From: Nitrospirota bacterium
Lineage (GTDB): Bacteria > Nitrospirota > CAKKRA01 > 9FT-COMBO-42-15
Assembly: GCA_016214425.1 (NCBI GenBank)
Contig: JACRON010000008.1
Span: forward strand, 1 to 5,390
Length of the DNA stretch: 5,390 nucleotides
Direction: 5' to 3'
Shown: positions 4,522 through 5,390 of the stretch, piece by piece
Position numbering within the stretch: position 1 is the stretch's first letter
Layout: every line of letters begins with the position of its first letter
The notes under the pieces: model-generated
The model's database searches: none
Seen by the model: the letters and a program-made list of their open reading frames with translations, nothing else
What the model was told of the DNA's origin: nothing
Position numbers and translations under genes: made by a program

Positions 4522-5376
4522 ATGCAGAAACTTATTGAAAAAGCGGGTATTTTAATAGAAGCCCTGCCGTATATCAAAAAATTCTCCGGCAAGACCATTG
4601 TCATAAAATATGGCGGCAGCGCCATGACAGACGAAGATTTGAAGGAGAAGTTTGCTCTTGATGTGATATTAATGAAATATGTGGGCATCAATCCTGTTAT
4701 TGTTCATGGCGGAGGCCCGCAGATTGGAAAGACCATGGAGAGGCTCGGCAAAAAGCCTGTTTTTGTCCATGGCCAACGTGTTACAGATAAAGAGACAATG
4801 GATATTGTGGAGATGGTTCTTGGAGGAAAGATAAATAAAGAGATCGTCTCCTTTATTAATAAGCATGGCGGCAGGGCTGTTGGCCTGACAGGTAAAGATG
4901 GGGGCATGATTACAGCAAGGAAGATTAGGCTAAAGGGCGCTGATCTCGGCCTTGTTGGTGAGGTGAAGTCTGTTGACGCCAGCATTATCCTCTCTGTCAT
5001 GGAGCAGGGCTTTATACCTGTTATTGCGCCAATGGGTATTGGCGATGACAGCCAGACCTATAATATAAATGCAGATTCAGCAGCAGGCGCTATCGCAGGC
5101 GCATTAAAGGCAGAGAAGCTGCTTTTGCTTACAGATGTAAAAGGCATACTAAATAAGAAGGGAAGGCTTATACCGACCCTTTCAAAAAAAGAGGTAGAGT
5201 CCCTGATAAAGAAAAAGATAATTAAAAGCGGCATGCTCCCAAAGGTTGCCTCTTGCTTTACTGCATTAAAGGGCAGCGTAAAAAAGACCCACATCATTGA
5301 CGGCAGGGTTCCCCATGCGCTTCTGCTGGAGATATTCACAGATAAAGGCGTTGGGACAGAGATTGTGGCAAAATGA
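4522..5376 (+). CDS. argB: Acetylglutamate kinase
   Basis: This 284-residue cytoplasmic amino-acid kinase phosphorylates N-acetyl-L-glutamate with ATP, the second step of arginine (ornithine) synthesis. Diagnostic motifs are IVIKYGGSAM (26-35, catalytic Lys29 and Gly-rich loop), VIVHGGGPQI (59-68), GQRVTD (84-89, with the acetylglutamate-binding Arg86), NINADSAAGAIAGAL (181-195), LLTDVKGIL (202-210) and SGMLPKV (236-242, with the ATP-side Lys241). The C-terminus, HIIDGR then HALLLEIFTD and GVGTEI, is complete. Residues 1-22 form an extra N-terminal helix that the short, arginine-insensitive E. coli-type enzyme (about 258 residues) lacks. In the longer hexameric enzymes this helix interlocks dimers and goes with feedback inhibition by arginine, so I infer an arginine-sensitive enzyme. 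The Shine-Dalgarno is weak (AGAG, 4513-4516). The stop overlaps the next start, implying an arg operon. Confidence 0.97.
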   Translation: MQKLIEKAGILIEALPYIKKFSGKTIVIKYGGSAMTDEDLKEKFALDVILMKYVGINPVIVHGGGPQIGKTMERLGKKPVFVHGQRVTDKETMDIVEMVLGGKINKEIVSFINKHGGRAVGLTGKDGGMITARKIRLKGADLGLVGEVKSVDASIILSVMEQGFIPVIAPMGIGDDSQTYNINADSAAGAIAGALKAEKLLLLTDVKGILNKKGRLIPTLSKKEVESLIKKKIIKSGMLPKVASCFTALKGSVKKTHIIDGRVPHALLLEIFTDKGVGTEIVAK

Positions 5377-5390
5377 GTTCAACAGCGTGT
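5373..5390 (+). CDS. Start of next gene overlapping argB (partial, possibly argD)
   Basis: ATG at 5373-5375 overlaps the argB stop TGA (5374-5376) as ATGA, the classic coupling signal, and the frame stays open to the window edge (MSSTAC). Only six codons are visible, so the product cannot be identified. In many bacteria argB is followed by argD (acetylornithine aminotransferase), which makes that the leading guess by context alone. No Shine-Dalgarno stands out in the last codons of argB. Confidence 0.4.

Noticed and set aside
4704..5339. Several minus-strand open frames opposite argB
   Set aside because: argB is complete and unambiguous on the + strand. The antisense frames have no motifs or ribosome binding sites.

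Overview
The window looks like a piece of a moderately AT-rich bacterial chromosome, probably from an uncultured anaerobe of the Nitrospirota or Desulfobacterota kind. That placement is an inference from heavy ATA/AGG codon use, repeat-rich AT-rich spacers, a Cys-rich 'CAWR..C' leader on an NTPase, and a probable acyl-CoA dehydratase activase remnant at the left edge. It is not a firm assignment.

Layout. Positions 2-151 hold the 3' end of a probable activase-type gene, closed by a good intrinsic terminator (180-207). A widespread GC-rich palindromic repeat (228-263) follows and ends just before a K+ uptake cluster. The cluster consists of: a TrkH/KtrB-type K+ translocating subunit with an extra four-helix, voltage-sensor-like N-terminal region, broken into two frames near 1349-1364 and apparently missing an internal segment; a 145-nt spacer full of inverted repeats; the cytoplasmic gating subunit TrkA/KtrA (2130-2783); a directly abutting two-TM membrane protein of unknown function (2784-3503); and a THEP1-like P-loop NTPase with an N-terminal four-Cys region and a shortened C-terminus (3508-4095). 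All read on the + strand, and the last three are tightly spaced.

From 4095 to 4235 there is a compact composite palindromic element: two outer hairpins with related loop sequence in opposite orientation, enclosing four copies of a 12-13-nt motif in nested inverted arrangement. It starts at the last base of the NTPase stop codon. A well-formed sigma70-type promoter then drives a tRNA-Leu(GAG) gene (4306-4390). After an AT-rich spacer comes argB (acetylglutamate kinase, 4522-5376), whose stop overlaps the start of another gene that runs off the window, probably the next arginine-biosynthesis gene.

How it fits together. TrkH-like pore plus KtrA-like RCK subunit is the classical bipartite K+ uptake system, in which nucleotide binding to the RCK ring gates the membrane subunit. 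Here the pore gene appears disrupted unless the break is an assembly error. The two following genes are probably co-transcribed with ktrA, but no functional link to K+ transport can be read from the sequence. I see no clear new defence or mobile system. The points most worth following are the broken pore gene, the uncharacterised gene coupled to ktrA, and the palindromic element at the truncated NTPase end.
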